Numbered from the stretch's first letter, positions 33,162 through 41,735 are shown. The stretch: DNA of 54,732 nt from an uncultured Candidatus Melainabacteria bacterium (GCA_934777245.1 CAKVND010000006.1:1-54732), one strand, 5' to 3'. Numbers and translations are program-made. The notes: generated by a model not told the origin, from the sequence alone.

Positions 33162-34361
33162 ATGACTACTATTGATACAGTTGGAAACATTCCAACAATT
33201 CAAAACGGCAACGCCGTAAATAATCAACCAAAAGTAAGCTTTAGAGCGTCAATTCCAACGGATAATGAAGTTGATACGTTTATTAGCGAACAAGAAAAAG
33301 CAAAAAAGAAAGCGAAAAATCAGCAACGACTCAATACCGGAATTCAAATTGGCGTATTAGCAGCTTTGTTAGGCTCAGTAGGTCTTACTGCTTGGATGAT
33401 GTTAGGCAAAGGACCTGCAAAAACTAATTTTGCAAAAATAAGTGAAAAAATGCCTTCATTAAGTGATGATTGTGTTAATCCAAAAGTAAAAAACTTTATT
33501 AATAAAACTATTAAAATATTAAGCGCACCAAGCGATTATCTAAAATATACCGGCGCAAATGCACCTAGAATGGTATTATTTCATGGCCCAACAGGTACCG
33601 GAAAAACATTCTCTGCAAAACTTATGGCAAAAGAAATGAATGCTGAATATGCAGAAATTCAATTTTCAGACTTATCTTCAGAATATGTTGGAAAAACTGC
33701 CGTAAATATTTCCAAAAAATTCAAAGAAATTGCTAAAATCGCGAAAAAAAATCCAGATAAACAATACGTAGTTGCATTTAATGAGATTGATTCATTAATC
33801 AACAATGTAAACAAACTAGGTTCTAATAATATGCATTTAGGACAAAATAGAACTTCTTTCTTAAATGGTTTAGATTCTGTAAAAGACATTCACAACTTAA
33901 CAATAGTTGGAACAACCAATATTAATCCAAAAACTGCAAATTTAGATGCTGCAACTTTAAGCAGACTGGGTAATATTTTTGAAATTGAAAAACCAATTCA
34001 AAAAGAAATTAAATCAGCATTAAAATTCCATTTAAACAAATCAGAAGCAGCAAAAGATTTAATTAAAAATGACACAGAATTGGATAGAATTGCAGACATG
34101 ATATTTGCAAAAAATGGAGCGCAAAGAGATGTTGACACCATAGTTAACAATGCCCTTTCTGATTTTACTGTTACGAATTTAGAAAAAGCAGATAACAAAA
34201 CAATTAAATTTACTGCAGATTATCTAGAAAATGCAATTAAAAATAAAGAAACTTGGGCAGCCGGTATTAATGAAACGACAACAAATGCCCAAATAAATAA
34301 TGACGCTCAAAATAAATTAATGGATGCTTTTTGGCGATTTATTGCAAAAAATGCTTCATAA
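33162..34361 (+). CDS. Membrane-anchored AAA+ ATPase without protease domain, paralogue 2
   Basis: A 399-residue protein: N-terminal tail with tag VSFRA (25-29), a Lys/Glu-rich helix, one transmembrane segment (about 61-81), then an AAA+ module with Walker A GPTGTGKT (142-149), Walker B VVAFNEID (203-210), sensor 1 VGTTN and LSRLGN. Walker B has Asn for the usual Asp. No protease domain. Start ATG 33162 has TAGGAG upstream; an in-frame ATG at 33132 lacks one. It lies 15 nt before paralogue 3, so they probably form one operon and possibly a hetero-oligomer. It is divergent from the sigma-28 gene. Confidence 0.8.
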   Translation: MTTIDTVGNIPTIQNGNAVNNQPKVSFRASIPTDNEVDTFISEQEKAKKKAKNQQRLNTGIQIGVLAALLGSVGLTAWMMLGKGPAKTNFAKISEKMPSLSDDCVNPKVKNFINKTIKILSAPSDYLKYTGANAPRMVLFHGPTGTGKTFSAKLMAKEMNAEYAEIQFSDLSSEYVGKTAVNISKKFKEIAKIAKKNPDKQYVVAFNEIDSLINNVNKLGSNNMHLGQNRTSFLNGLDSVKDIHNLTIVGTTNINPKTANLDAATLSRLGNIFEIEKPIQKEIKSALKFHLNKSEAAKDLIKNDTELDRIADMIFAKNGAQRDVDTIVNNALSDFTVTNLEKADNKTIKFTADYLENAIKNKETWAAGINETTTNAQINNDAQNKLMDAFWRFIAKNAS

Positions 34362-34376
34362 AATGAAAGGTTAAAT

Positions 34377-35708
34377 ATGTCAGTTCAAATTAACAAAACA
34401 ACCCCAATTAAATTTAAAGCTAATGATAATTATCAAATTAGCTATAACAACAGATTTACTCCGCCCATGCCGGAAGCGAATCCAATGGATGATGTTTTCA
34501 TGATGCAGGCAATGGAGCAACAAAAAGCCGCTAAAAAAGAAAAAAGTAAAGAAAATTGGAATAAAGCAGGCGTTATAGCTCAAGCAGGGATTGCAGTAGG
34601 TTTTCTTGCAACCGCGGCAGTTTCGCTTGCGGGACATCGTTTACAAAAGAAAATATTTAAATCTGGCGGCGCAGGACAGGGCGCAAAAGATATTACTAAA
34701 AATTTAGAAATGACTTGGAAAGACATTACAAAGGATAAAAAATTCCCAAAACTGGAAGATGATTGCGTAAACCCTAAAGTTAGAAATTTCATAAATTCTA
34801 TCAAAAACGCAACCAAACTTTCTGATGCTGCAAAAAAAGCAGCCGGCGTCAAAGGCGAAGAACAATGCATATTAATGTACGGTCCGGCCGGCACCGGTAA
34901 AACTTTCTCCGCAAAAATGCTTGCTAAAGAATTGGGTGCTGAGTATACAGAAGTCCAATTCGCAGATGTTTCTTCTCCTTTCATTGGGCAAACATCTGTA
35001 GAAATTCAAAATGCTTTCAAACAAATAAAAAAACAAGCAGAAAAAAATCCTGATAAAAAATTTGTAGTCGGATTTAACGAAATTGATTCACTTCTAGTTC
35101 CACGTGAAAAATGTGGCGCGAATAATTTACACTTAGCAGAAAATAGAACCGCATTTCTGAACGGCTTGGATGATATTGCAGATTTGTCTAACATTAAAAT
35201 TGTCGGTACAACAAATGTTCATCCGGAATCTGGCAACTTGGATAAAGCTTCTTTAAGCAGATTTAAGAATATGATTGAAATTGAACTTCCTACAGAAAAA
35301 GAATTAAAAGCTGCTTTGGAATTCCATTTTAAAGATGCAGAAAATGTTGTTAAACACAAATTCTTTGAAAATAATAAAACAGCGGTAAATGCTTTTGTTA
35401 AGAAATTACGCGAAAACAAATATTCACAAAGAGATGTTGAAGACATTGTTAAAAAAGCTTCTTCCGAATTTGCTATAGATATAAACAATAGCAAAAATAT
35501 TGCAAATGAAAAATTTGATATTAAATATTTAGAAAAAGCATTTGATTTAAAAGGCCCTACAACCGGTTCAATTGCCGGTGAACCAATTCCCGGCTGGCAA
35601 AATATAAAAGCGCCAACAGAACAAATAAGTTTAACAGAAGCTATGCGCAAAAAAACTACAAGTTGGATGGATAAATTTAAATCTTTGTTTAGTAACAAAA
35701 ATGAATAG
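34377..35708 (+). CDS. Membrane-anchored AAA+ ATPase without protease domain, paralogue 3
   Basis: A 443-residue paralogue of the upstream gene product. Tag IKFKA is at 11-15, transmembrane helix at about 64-86, Walker A GPAGTGKT (169-176), Walker B FVVGFNEID (229-237) again with Asn for Asp, sensor 1 VGTTN and LSRFKN. A shared insert, DDCVNPKVRNFI, precedes the ATPase core and also occurs in paralogue 2 (DDCVNPKVKNFI). The C-terminal extension of about 40 residues is Pro/Thr- then Lys-rich. Cytoplasmic-face remodelling ATPase; substrate unknown. Confidence 0.8.
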   Translation: MSVQINKTTPIKFKANDNYQISYNNRFTPPMPEANPMDDVFMMQAMEQQKAAKKEKSKENWNKAGVIAQAGIAVGFLATAAVSLAGHRLQKKIFKSGGAGQGAKDITKNLEMTWKDITKDKKFPKLEDDCVNPKVRNFINSIKNATKLSDAAKKAAGVKGEEQCILMYGPAGTGKTFSAKMLAKELGAEYTEVQFADVSSPFIGQTSVEIQNAFKQIKKQAEKNPDKKFVVGFNEIDSLLVPREKCGANNLHLAENRTAFLNGLDDIADLSNIKIVGTTNVHPESGNLDKASLSRFKNMIEIELPTEKELKAALEFHFKDAENVVKHKFFENNKTAVNAFVKKLRENKYSQRDVEDIVKKASSEFAIDINNSKNIANEKFDIKYLEKAFDLKGPTTGSIAGEPIPGWQNIKAPTEQISLTEAMRKKTTSWMDKFKSLFSNKNE

Positions 35709-35833
35709 TACATTATCTGTTACTCGAAAAATATAATTTTATTTCACACGCATATTTATCCTATGCATGCTTAATATATACGATTTTAAAATTTCGTTAC
35801 ATTGCATTCAAAAAAGGCAATTTTTAAAAACTG

Positions 35834-36010
35834 AAATACTTTATATAAATGTAAGTAATGATTAAAGTAAAGGAAAAAATATAAATATAAAATAAAGCTC
35901 AGCGGTTGAAAGATTAGACTGCAAAGCTTGATGTAAGATTTCTTTTTATACTCTCTCTTAATATCCTCGTGTTTATTTAATGTTGCTAAATTTGCTTTTA
36001 GCAACTTTTT
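35834..36010 (+). ncRNA. Candidate small RNA with the shared upstream motif
   Basis: Motif CTTTATATAAATGTAAGT (within 35834-35856) matches that at 3881-3903. It is followed by about 150 nt with a hairpin (AAGCT...AGCTT near 35899-35934), a pyrimidine-rich stretch ATACTCTCTCTTAATATCCTC and an intrinsic terminator (GTTGCTAAA / TTTAGCAAC plus TTTTT, 35982-36010). No convincing ORF on either strand. The terminator is the strongest element; transcription is inferred. Confidence 0.5.
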
Positions 36011-36075
36011 CTTTTATGCACAGGATTTATTCGATTTAATAGATTTTCAATCTAACAAAATATATTTTTCACATG

Positions 36076-36615
36076 TTATAGAGTCAGAGAAAACACAATT
36101 ATCGCAGAAAGAATCAAAACCGTTGCAACAAAAGCTATTGCTACTTTTAGTACCGGATGAAAATTTAAATTTGCTTCATTATTCAAATCAAGTTGTTTCA
36201 TAACATTTTTAGAAAAATCTTGGCGAAATTCGGATTTCGTCTTGTGAAAAGAATCATTCATAAGTTTTCTTATATTGTATGTATTTTCAAGCTCTTTACG
36301 TGCTTTTTTATTATTTATAGTAAATTTTTTTATCTTAATATTTTCTTCCGGCGGAAGTTCGTTATCAATATACGCAGAAAGATTATTCTGAAATAAGCGA
36401 TATTGACTATTCATAGCACTTGTCACAACCTCCGGTTCATTTTCATTCAAACTTTCTTTCAAGTCTTGAAGCATAGTTTTTATAATGTCGTATTTTGCAC
36501 GACAAACCGAACACGTTTTAAGATGTTCTTCTACTTTGTTTTTTAATGCTTTACTCAAATCCCCTTCTATATAAAATGAAATTAAAACATCCATTTGAGC
36601 GCAAGTTATATCCAT
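36076..36615 (-). CDS. Anti-sigma factor with zinc-finger (ZAS) domain and one transmembrane helix
   Basis: A 179-residue protein. The N-terminal anti-sigma domain has the H-x3-C-x2-C motif HLKTCSVC plus an N-terminal Cys5, giving the usual zinc site. Residues about 76-125 look like a second copy of the ZAS fold (NLSAYIDNELPPEENIKI) without its zinc ligands. The C-terminus is one transmembrane helix (about 155-177). It should hold the ECF sigma factor encoded immediately upstream at the inner membrane. The start codon is 12 nt after the sigma gene's stop, with TTTAGGAGG as ribosome site. Confidence 0.85.
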   Translation of the reverse strand: MDITCAQMDVLISFYIEGDLSKALKNKVEEHLKTCSVCRAKYDIIKTMLQDLKESLNENEPEVVTSAMNSQYRLFQNNLSAYIDNELPPEENIKIKKFTINNKKARKELENTYNIRKLMNDSFHKTKSEFRQDFSKNVMKQLDLNNEANLNFHPVLKVAIAFVATVLILSAIIVFSLTL

Positions 36616-36627
36616 AATAATATCCTC

Positions 36628-37197
36628 CTAAATAAATTCTTTTAGTTCATCTTGTAATTTAAGTCTGGCACGCGAAATTCTCGATTTTACCGTTCCCAGT
36701 GTTGTGTTTGTAATCCTTGAAATATCTTCGTAGCTAAGTCCTTCGTATTCTCTTAATACAATCACTATTCGCAAATTTTCGGGTAAACTGAGCATGGCAA
36801 GCCTGATAAGCTTCTCCATTTCTGAAAATAAACATTTTTCACCGGGTTCGCATCCGATTTTATCTTTTATTTCTAATATTTTGTCATTGTTAAATTCTAC
36901 ATTCTTTTCTTTAGTTTGTTTTTTTATATAGTCATAAAAAACATTTGTAGCAATTTGATTAAGCCATGCCTTAAATCGCTTTGGTTCTTTTAAATTTAAA
37001 ATATTGCGTGCCATTTTCAACAAAGTTTCTTGGGTTAAATCCGCAATATCTTGTCTTTTATCAGTAAGATAGCTAAACATTGTAAAAATAGATTTTTGTA
37101 CTCTTCTAATAAGTTCTTCCAGCGCTTTATTATCACCTGATTGAACTGCAATTATTAAAGTATTTATATCCCTCTTTTTATAATTTGTTCTAGACAT
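36628..37197 (-). CDS. ECF-type RNA polymerase sigma factor
   Basis: A 189-residue RpoE-like sigma factor. Region 2 spans about 30-90 (YLTDKRQDIADLTQETLLK, FKAWLNQIATNVFYDYIKK). Region 4 spans about 128-185 with the helix-turn-helix YEGLSYEDISRITNTTLGTV followed by KSRISRARLKLQ. It is paired with the anti-sigma gene downstream, so it is probably released by an envelope signal. ATG follows AAAGGGTTATTGA. Promoter specificity cannot be read from the protein, and no obvious autoregulated promoter was identified. Confidence 0.9.
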   Translation of the reverse strand: MSRTNYKKRDINTLIIAVQSGDNKALEELIRRVQKSIFTMFSYLTDKRQDIADLTQETLLKMARNILNLKEPKRFKAWLNQIATNVFYDYIKKQTKEKNVEFNNDKILEIKDKIGCEPGEKCLFSEMEKLIRLAMLSLPENLRIVIVLREYEGLSYEDISRITNTTLGTVKSRISRARLKLQDELKEFI

Positions 37198-37282
37198 TCA
37201 ATAACCCTTTGATGTCATGATAAAAAGACAGATAAAAAATAAAATTACCATGTCGGATTATTGATAAAGGATAGTTTAAAGT

Positions 37283-38590
37283 TTAACTGTTTATTAAAAC
37301 ATTTTCCAATGGTAAAAGTCCGCTTGAATAAGTAAAATCTTCGGTTTGCTCAAATTTATACACAATACCTTTGTCTGTATGTTTTAAATACAGATGAATG
37401 AGTTTGTCAGGGCGGATTATGTTAGTAAATTTAATTCGTCTGATTTGACCTCCGCGACAATCAATTCCGAAAGCTCGTTTTGCTAAAAAGTTTGCATAAT
37501 AAAGCTGAACAACACCTGCCAAAATTGGCAGATTATCAAAATGCCCCTTAAAGAAATTACTGTCGCGCAAAAAACACATTTCATAAAGTGCAACATTCCC
37601 ATCAACAAACCCGCCTGTAATAAGCGGAAGCGACAAGTTCATTCCAAACAATTCTTGAATCGCATCTTTATCAATCTTACCCTTGATATTGCGCGGAATT
37701 TCATCCCAATAACGCCATTTGCTCGGTAAAATTTCAAATTTTTTACAAAGCTCGTTTTTTAACATCTTTGTTAATTTTTGAGTCCCAAATTTTATTGCAA
37801 AATTTATTCCATTTTTCTCTAAAACAACCAAAACTGCGATTTTGCGCGCGTATTCAAAACAAAAACAATCTTTTACAAAACTGCTTTTTTTGATTTCTTT
37901 TTCCATGCTGTCAGCGGAAATTCGTTTTTCTAAGACTTTTAAAACCCGACCTGTGCGCCCCAAAAAACTTATTCGCCCGTTTTTATATTCAATTCTATCC
38001 TCTATTTTTACAAGAGTTTCTTTTGAATACTGAGTTTTTATCATTGTAAAATCATCGCTAGTTTCTAAGATTTCAATGCCTTTGAATTTTTTGAACTTAC
38101 TAGCAGGCTTTTCTCTATAACCAATAACTCCTGTTTCTGTACTTCCGTAAATCTCAATTACACGTTCTGAAATCGATTGTGCGTATTTAAAAATATCCGG
38201 TTTTAGTTCCGCACCTGCTGTAATAATAATTTTCGGATTAACCGCAGGTTTTACATCATACTTCTGCATAACTTCCAAAAACGACGGTGTCGTAATTAAA
38301 ACTGCATTTTCTGTATTAATATCTTCAGGATAATTTACTCTTTGTTCTTTTCTTTTGTAATTATAAAAATATGGAAGCATAAGAAAAAAAGTGAAGCCAA
38401 ACAAGTGTTCAGAAGTTGTGGTTGTTGTGAAAATTAATTCCTGCGGAATATTTAGAGCTTCGAAAATATCTCGACATTCAGCTTTCAAATTCTCGAAAGT
38501 CTTATCAATAGATTTTGTATTGTCAGAAGTTCCGCCGGTTTTAAATGTTTTAAGTCCGGAACTTACGAAATCATTGATTATTGCGTCCAT
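37283..38590 (-). CDS. AMP-ligase / 3-hydroxyacyl-ACP dehydratase fusion (aryl-polyene type)
   Basis: A 435-residue two-domain enzyme. The N-terminal part (about 1-325) is a short acyl-adenylating ligase: phosphate loop FKTGGTSDNTK, adenine motif IEIYGSTETG and GRTGRVLK. The C-terminal part (about 330-435) is a hot-dog dehydratase with FFKGHFDNLPILAGVVQLYY. In known aryl polyene clusters these functions are ApeH-like and ApeI-like. The ligase would load an aryl acid on an ACP and the dehydratase would act during chain elongation. Two ACP genes and a COG4648-like membrane protein gene lie directly upstream with overlaps, which supports this. Ketosynthases are not in the window. Confidence 0.75.
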   Translation of the reverse strand: MDAIINDFVSSGLKTFKTGGTSDNTKSIDKTFENLKAECRDIFEALNIPQELIFTTTTTSEHLFGFTFFLMLPYFYNYKRKEQRVNYPEDINTENAVLITTPSFLEVMQKYDVKPAVNPKIIITAGAELKPDIFKYAQSISERVIEIYGSTETGVIGYREKPASKFKKFKGIEILETSDDFTMIKTQYSKETLVKIEDRIEYKNGRISFLGRTGRVLKVLEKRISADSMEKEIKKSSFVKDCFCFEYARKIAVLVVLEKNGINFAIKFGTQKLTKMLKNELCKKFEILPSKWRYWDEIPRNIKGKIDKDAIQELFGMNLSLPLITGGFVDGNVALYEMCFLRDSNFFKGHFDNLPILAGVVQLYYANFLAKRAFGIDCRGGQIRRIKFTNIIRPDKLIHLYLKHTDKGIVYKFEQTEDFTYSSGLLPLENVLINS

Positions 38591-38996
38591 GCTTCCTCTT
38601 AAAATTAATCCTTATAATATATTCTACCCCAAAAAACAATCCGCAAAGCATGTACGAAATAAAGCCGTTATAAAGCGTCCAGATTTGTTTTGACATGAAT
38701 ATTGTCGCTACAGAAACCAAAAAATTTAAAAACATAAACGCCGACCAAACGTAAGTAAGATTACGCGTATAGCGCATCACGCTTTCATCTGCGTCAGGCT
38801 CCATAGCAAGTGCCATTTTTTGAATAACAGTTTTTTCTTGAAAAGTTGAAGAAAAAAACACCGCAAAAAAGCAGAAATTCACTATTGGCGGATAGTATTT
38901 GAAAAAAATTAAATTCGTATAATGGAATGCAAAAATAACAATCGCCATTCCGATAAAAGGTGCAAGCGCTTTTAAAAGTTTATTGCAAAAGTGCAT
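38571..38996 (-). CDS. Small integral membrane protein of aryl-polyene clusters (COG4648-like)
   Basis: A 141-residue protein with about four hydrophobic helices (LKALAPFIGMAIVIFAFHY, YPPIVNFCFFAVFF, LTYVWSAFMFLNFLVSVATIF, YNGFISYMLCGLFFGVEYII). Start ATG 38996 overlaps the ACP gene by 17 nt and has GGAAG at proper spacing; the longer frame upstream merely reads through the ACP gene in another phase. It also overlaps the ligase gene by 20 nt. This gene type sits between the ACPs and the AMP-ligase in aryl polyene operons. Role unknown. Confidence 0.7.
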   Translation of the reverse strand: MHFCNKLLKALAPFIGMAIVIFAFHYTNLIFFKYYPPIVNFCFFAVFFSSTFQEKTVIQKMALAMEPDADESVMRYTRNLTYVWSAFMFLNFLVSVATIFMSKQIWTLYNGFISYMLCGLFFGVEYIIRINFKRKHGRNNQ

Positions 38997-39231
38997 AAAC
39001 GGCTTCCACAATGTCATTAATTGTTCTAATTTTTTTGAACTCTTCCGGAGAAAGCTTTTTATTAGTAAATTTTTGCATTCTAACCGCAATATCAACCGCA
39101 TCGATTGAATCCAAGTCCAAATCTTCAAAAAGGTTTGCATCAAGATTAATCGCATTTTCAGGAACTTCAAGTTCTTCAATAAGGATATTTTTTACTTCTG
39201 CAAAAATTTCTTCTTTAGTATATTTAGCCAT
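38980..39231 (-). CDS. Acyl carrier protein 2 of the aryl-polyene-type operon
   Basis: An 83-residue ACP with the phosphopantetheine attachment serine in DLDLDSIDAVDIAV (Ser at DSID). It overlaps ACP 1 by 8 nt and the membrane-protein gene by 17 nt, showing tight translational coupling. Two ACPs in tandem upstream of an AMP-ligase is characteristic of aryl polyene clusters. It carries growing acyl/aryl chains in the cytoplasm. A fatty-acid ACP is unlikely given the context. Confidence 0.85.
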   Translation of the reverse strand: MAKYTKEEIFAEVKNILIEELEVPENAINLDANLFEDLDLDSIDAVDIAVRMQKFTNKKLSPEEFKKIRTINDIVEAVYALLQ

Positions 39232-39481
39232 TAATCTGCGACCTCACAAACTCGCTCAATGTATCAATTGAGTAAAAATATTTTTTGTTTTCTTCTTTGT
39301 CTGATTTTAATACGATATTGTATTTGCGCTTTAATGCCATGCCAAGCTCTAAGGCGTCAATTGAATCCAAGCCCAAACCTTCACCAAATAAAGGTTCGTC
39401 GTCTTTAATATCAGCTTCCGTAATATCTTCTAATTCCAAAGATGTTATAATTAATTTTTTTAACTCTGCCTTTAATTCCAT
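39224..39481 (-). CDS. Acyl carrier protein 1 of the aryl-polyene-type operon
   Basis: An 85-residue ACP with modification site GEGLGLDSIDALELG (Ser in DSID). Start ATG 39481 lies 6 nt after a TATAAT box, giving a leaderless mRNA; the in-frame upstream start at 39523 is upstream of that box. It is the first gene of the operon running down to 37283. Divergent to an EmrB-like exporter gene. Confidence 0.85.
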   Translation of the reverse strand: MELKAELKKLIITSLELEDITEADIKDDEPLFGEGLGLDSIDALELGMALKRKYNIVLKSDKEENKKYFYSIDTLSEFVRSQING

Positions 39482-39487
39482 TTCAAC

Positions 39488-39493
39488 ATTATA
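39488..39493 (-). promoter_or_regulatory. -10 box of the aryl-polyene-type operon (leaderless)
   Basis: TATAAT on the minus strand, ending 6 nt before ATG 39481. The -35 region is weak. Confidence 0.55.
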
Positions 39494-39574
39494 ACATAAA
39501 GAACTAAACAACCACTGTTGCACTTACAACATGTTGCATTTGCAACACACGTATGATAAAATCTTTTTAGATTT

Positions 39575-39650
39575 CGCAAAGACTTGCAGATATTATGTTA
39601 AGTCATTGCGAGGAGCAAATAATTATTAATTGCGACAAAACAATCTATTA
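39575..39650. repeat. R2 interspersed repeat, fragment F
   Basis: Contains AAGTCATTGCGAGGAGCAAA and GCGACAAAACAATCTATT, a decayed right half of the R2 family, in the intergenic region of the exporter gene. Confidence 0.55.
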
Positions 39651-39675
39651 AACTATAAAAAGGAATATTTAATAT

Positions 39676-41241
39676 ATGAGTGAAGATATAGCAAGAATTG
39701 AAAGTATAGAAAAAGAACAATCAAATATTAATCCTTGGCTTACGTGTTTACCTACAATGACAGCCGCGTTTATGTTTGTATTGGATGAAACAATTGCAAA
39801 CGTAGCGTTACCGCACATGGCGGGAAGCTTTTCCGTAAGTAGAGAAGAATCTATGTGGATTTTGACATTCTATCTGATTGCAAGTGGTATTGTAATTCCA
39901 ATGGTTGGGTGGTTTAGTAAAGTTCTTGGCAGAAAAAACTTTTTTATTATGAGTATTATATTATTCACAGCAGCTTCTGCGCTTTGCGGCTTGTCTAAAA
40001 ATTTAGAAACTATGATTTTTGCTCGCATATTACAAGGTATTGGTGGGGGTGGTTTACTTCCGATTTCTCAAGCAATTTTGATGGAAAATTTTAAACCACA
40101 AGATAGAGGAAAAGCAATGGCTGTATTTGGTTTAGTAATTGTACTTGCGCCAATTGCGGGGCCGGTATTGGGTGGTTGGCTTACCGAAAACTGGTCTTGG
40201 CCATTTATTTATTTTATTAACATTCCATTTGGTATAATTGCTGTAATTTTATCTAACGTTTTTCTTTTTGATCCGCCTTATGCCAGAAAACAACAAAATG
40301 TAAAAACAGACGCATTTGGCTTCTTCATGCTTTCTATTTGGCTTTTGACATTACAAATCGTACTAGATAAAGGTAACAATGCCGACTGGTTCAATGCGCC
40401 TTGGATTTGCTGGTTGTCTGCAATATCTTGTGCAACAGGTTTAGCGTTTTTGATTTCTCAGATTAAAAATAAAGATGCGCTTGTTGATTTAAGTGTATTT
40501 AAAGATAAAAACTTCTTTGTCGGAACACTCGTTCAAATTGTAATGCAAGCTGTACTTTTGGCTTCTATGGCAATTCTTCCGCAATTCTTGCAATCGCTAA
40601 TGGGATATGATGCTTTTAAAAGTGGTTTATCAATGATGCCGCGTGGTGTTGGCGCATTAACGGCGATGATTTTATGCGCAACCCTTGCGAATATTATGGA
40701 TAACAGAATCTTAGTTATGATAGGCTTGGGATGTATTGCCGGCGCTAGTTGGATGCTTGGTGATTTGAACCTGCAAATTTCGACAATGAATATTGCAATT
40801 CCAAACTTCTTATTTGGTATTGGATTAGGACTTGCGATGATTCCGGTTATTACTTTATCTATGGCAACAATCAGTAATGACCAAATGACTAACGCCAGTG
40901 GTCTACAAAACTTGTTAAAAAACCTTGGTGGTGCGTTTGGTACATCAATTGTTGCAACTTTGCTTTCACGTGGCGCGCAAAAACATCAATTTATGCTTAT
41001 TCAACATTTGACTGATACTGCACAAAATTACACAGAAAGAGTGCAAACTTATGGAAGTGCGTTTATGACAACGTTCGATCCGCACACAGCGACTTATATG
41101 GGACAGCATACGGCTTATCAATTGTTAATGCAGCAAGCAAACTTATCAGCATTTATTGACGCATTTAGGATTTTTGCACTTGCCGGTGTTATAATTATTC
41201 CATTAATATTACTATTGAAAAAAATTAAAGAAGAAGTTTAA
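39676..41241 (+). CDS. DHA2-family major facilitator multidrug exporter (EmrB/QacA type)
   Basis: A 521-residue inner-membrane proton antiporter with about 14 hydrophobic helices. The D1 motif LDETIANVALPHM in helix 1 is characteristic of the DHA2 group, and motif A-like GWFSKVLGRKN and motif C-like GPVLGGWLTENWSW follow. EmrB proteins usually work with an EmrA periplasmic adaptor and TolC, neither of which is adjacent. Divergent to the aryl-polyene-type operon across 190 nt, so export of a pigment or its precursor is possible but speculative. ATG follows AAGGAAT. Confidence 0.9.
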   Translation: MSEDIARIESIEKEQSNINPWLTCLPTMTAAFMFVLDETIANVALPHMAGSFSVSREESMWILTFYLIASGIVIPMVGWFSKVLGRKNFFIMSIILFTAASALCGLSKNLETMIFARILQGIGGGGLLPISQAILMENFKPQDRGKAMAVFGLVIVLAPIAGPVLGGWLTENWSWPFIYFINIPFGIIAVILSNVFLFDPPYARKQQNVKTDAFGFFMLSIWLLTLQIVLDKGNNADWFNAPWICWLSAISCATGLAFLISQIKNKDALVDLSVFKDKNFFVGTLVQIVMQAVLLASMAILPQFLQSLMGYDAFKSGLSMMPRGVGALTAMILCATLANIMDNRILVMIGLGCIAGASWMLGDLNLQISTMNIAIPNFLFGIGLGLAMIPVITLSMATISNDQMTNASGLQNLLKNLGGAFGTSIVATLLSRGAQKHQFMLIQHLTDTAQNYTERVQTYGSAFMTTFDPHTATYMGQHTAYQLLMQQANLSAFIDAFRIFALAGVIIIPLILLLKKIKEEV

Positions 41242-41331
41242 TTAAACAGAAACCTGTTAAAATTTTGCTTGAAATTTTAATTTGTTTCTGCTTTAATGTT
41301 TTTAGCTGTTAAAGCTTTGAAAATTTAATAT

Positions 41332-41415
41332 GCCGATGTGATGGAATTGGTAGACGTGCCAGACTCAAAATCTGGTGTAGGCAACTACGTGCCGGTTCGA
41401 CCCCGGCCATCGGCA
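41332..41415 (+). tRNA. tRNA-Leu (CAA)
   Basis: An 84-nt class II tRNA with a variable arm: acceptor GCCGATG/CATCGGC, anticodon stem CCAGA/TCTGG with loop CTCAAAA (anticodon CAA), variable arm GTAGGCAACTAC, and T-loop TTCGACC. CCA is not encoded. Confidence 0.95.
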
Positions 41416-41450
41416 TTTTTAAATTAATTTTACATTAGCGACCCTATATT

Positions 41451-41735
41451 ATGAGAGTACAGAGAATACAAAATATCTCACCAAAAGTTAGTTTTGGTGC
41501 GCATAAAAATAAGACAACTTCAGCTCATTCAATTTCAACTCCTATGCAAGACGGATTGAATACAGCAGGAGCGTGGTTTGGTTTTGGCGTAGTTCTGGAT
41601 TTTGTATCACGCAAATGCCATTTCTTTAAATCGCCCGTAAAAAATTCAATTGTTATGAACGGAATTATTGGCGTGGGTGCCGGTGCTATTACTTGCGCTA
41701 AAGAAAATTTTTTCGATTCAAAAGAAAATGCGTAG
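41451..41735 (+). CDS. Small lineage-specific protein with VSFGA tag and hydrophobic segment
   Basis: A 94-residue protein. It begins MRVQRIQNISPKVSFGA, the short form of the recurring N-terminal tag (VSFGA at 13-17). A Ser/Thr-rich linker and then two weakly hydrophobic segments follow (about 38-52, containing GAWFGFGVVLDFV, and 66-80, containing IVMNGIIGVGAGAI). It lies 35 nt after tRNA-Leu and may be read from the same transcript; no clear Shine-Dalgarno. Function unknown. Confidence 0.55.
   Translation: MRVQRIQNISPKVSFGAHKNKTTSAHSISTPMQDGLNTAGAWFGFGVVLDFVSRKCHFFKSPVKNSIVMNGIIGVGAGAITCAKENFFDSKENA

Noticed and set aside
35786..36004. 72-codon minus-strand ORF
   Set aside because: It overlaps an intrinsic terminator hairpin, is AT-biased with Phe/Tyr/Leu runs, and lacks a ribosome site.
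38997..39179. Upstream extension of the COG4648-like membrane protein
   Set aside because: It reads the ACP gene in another phase; composition is not protein-like, and ATG 38996 has its own ribosome site.
41310..41340. Sigma-28-like promoter (TAAA...GCCGAT) before tRNA-Leu
   Set aside because: GCCGATG is the tRNA acceptor stem itself and the spacing is 18 nt, not 15.
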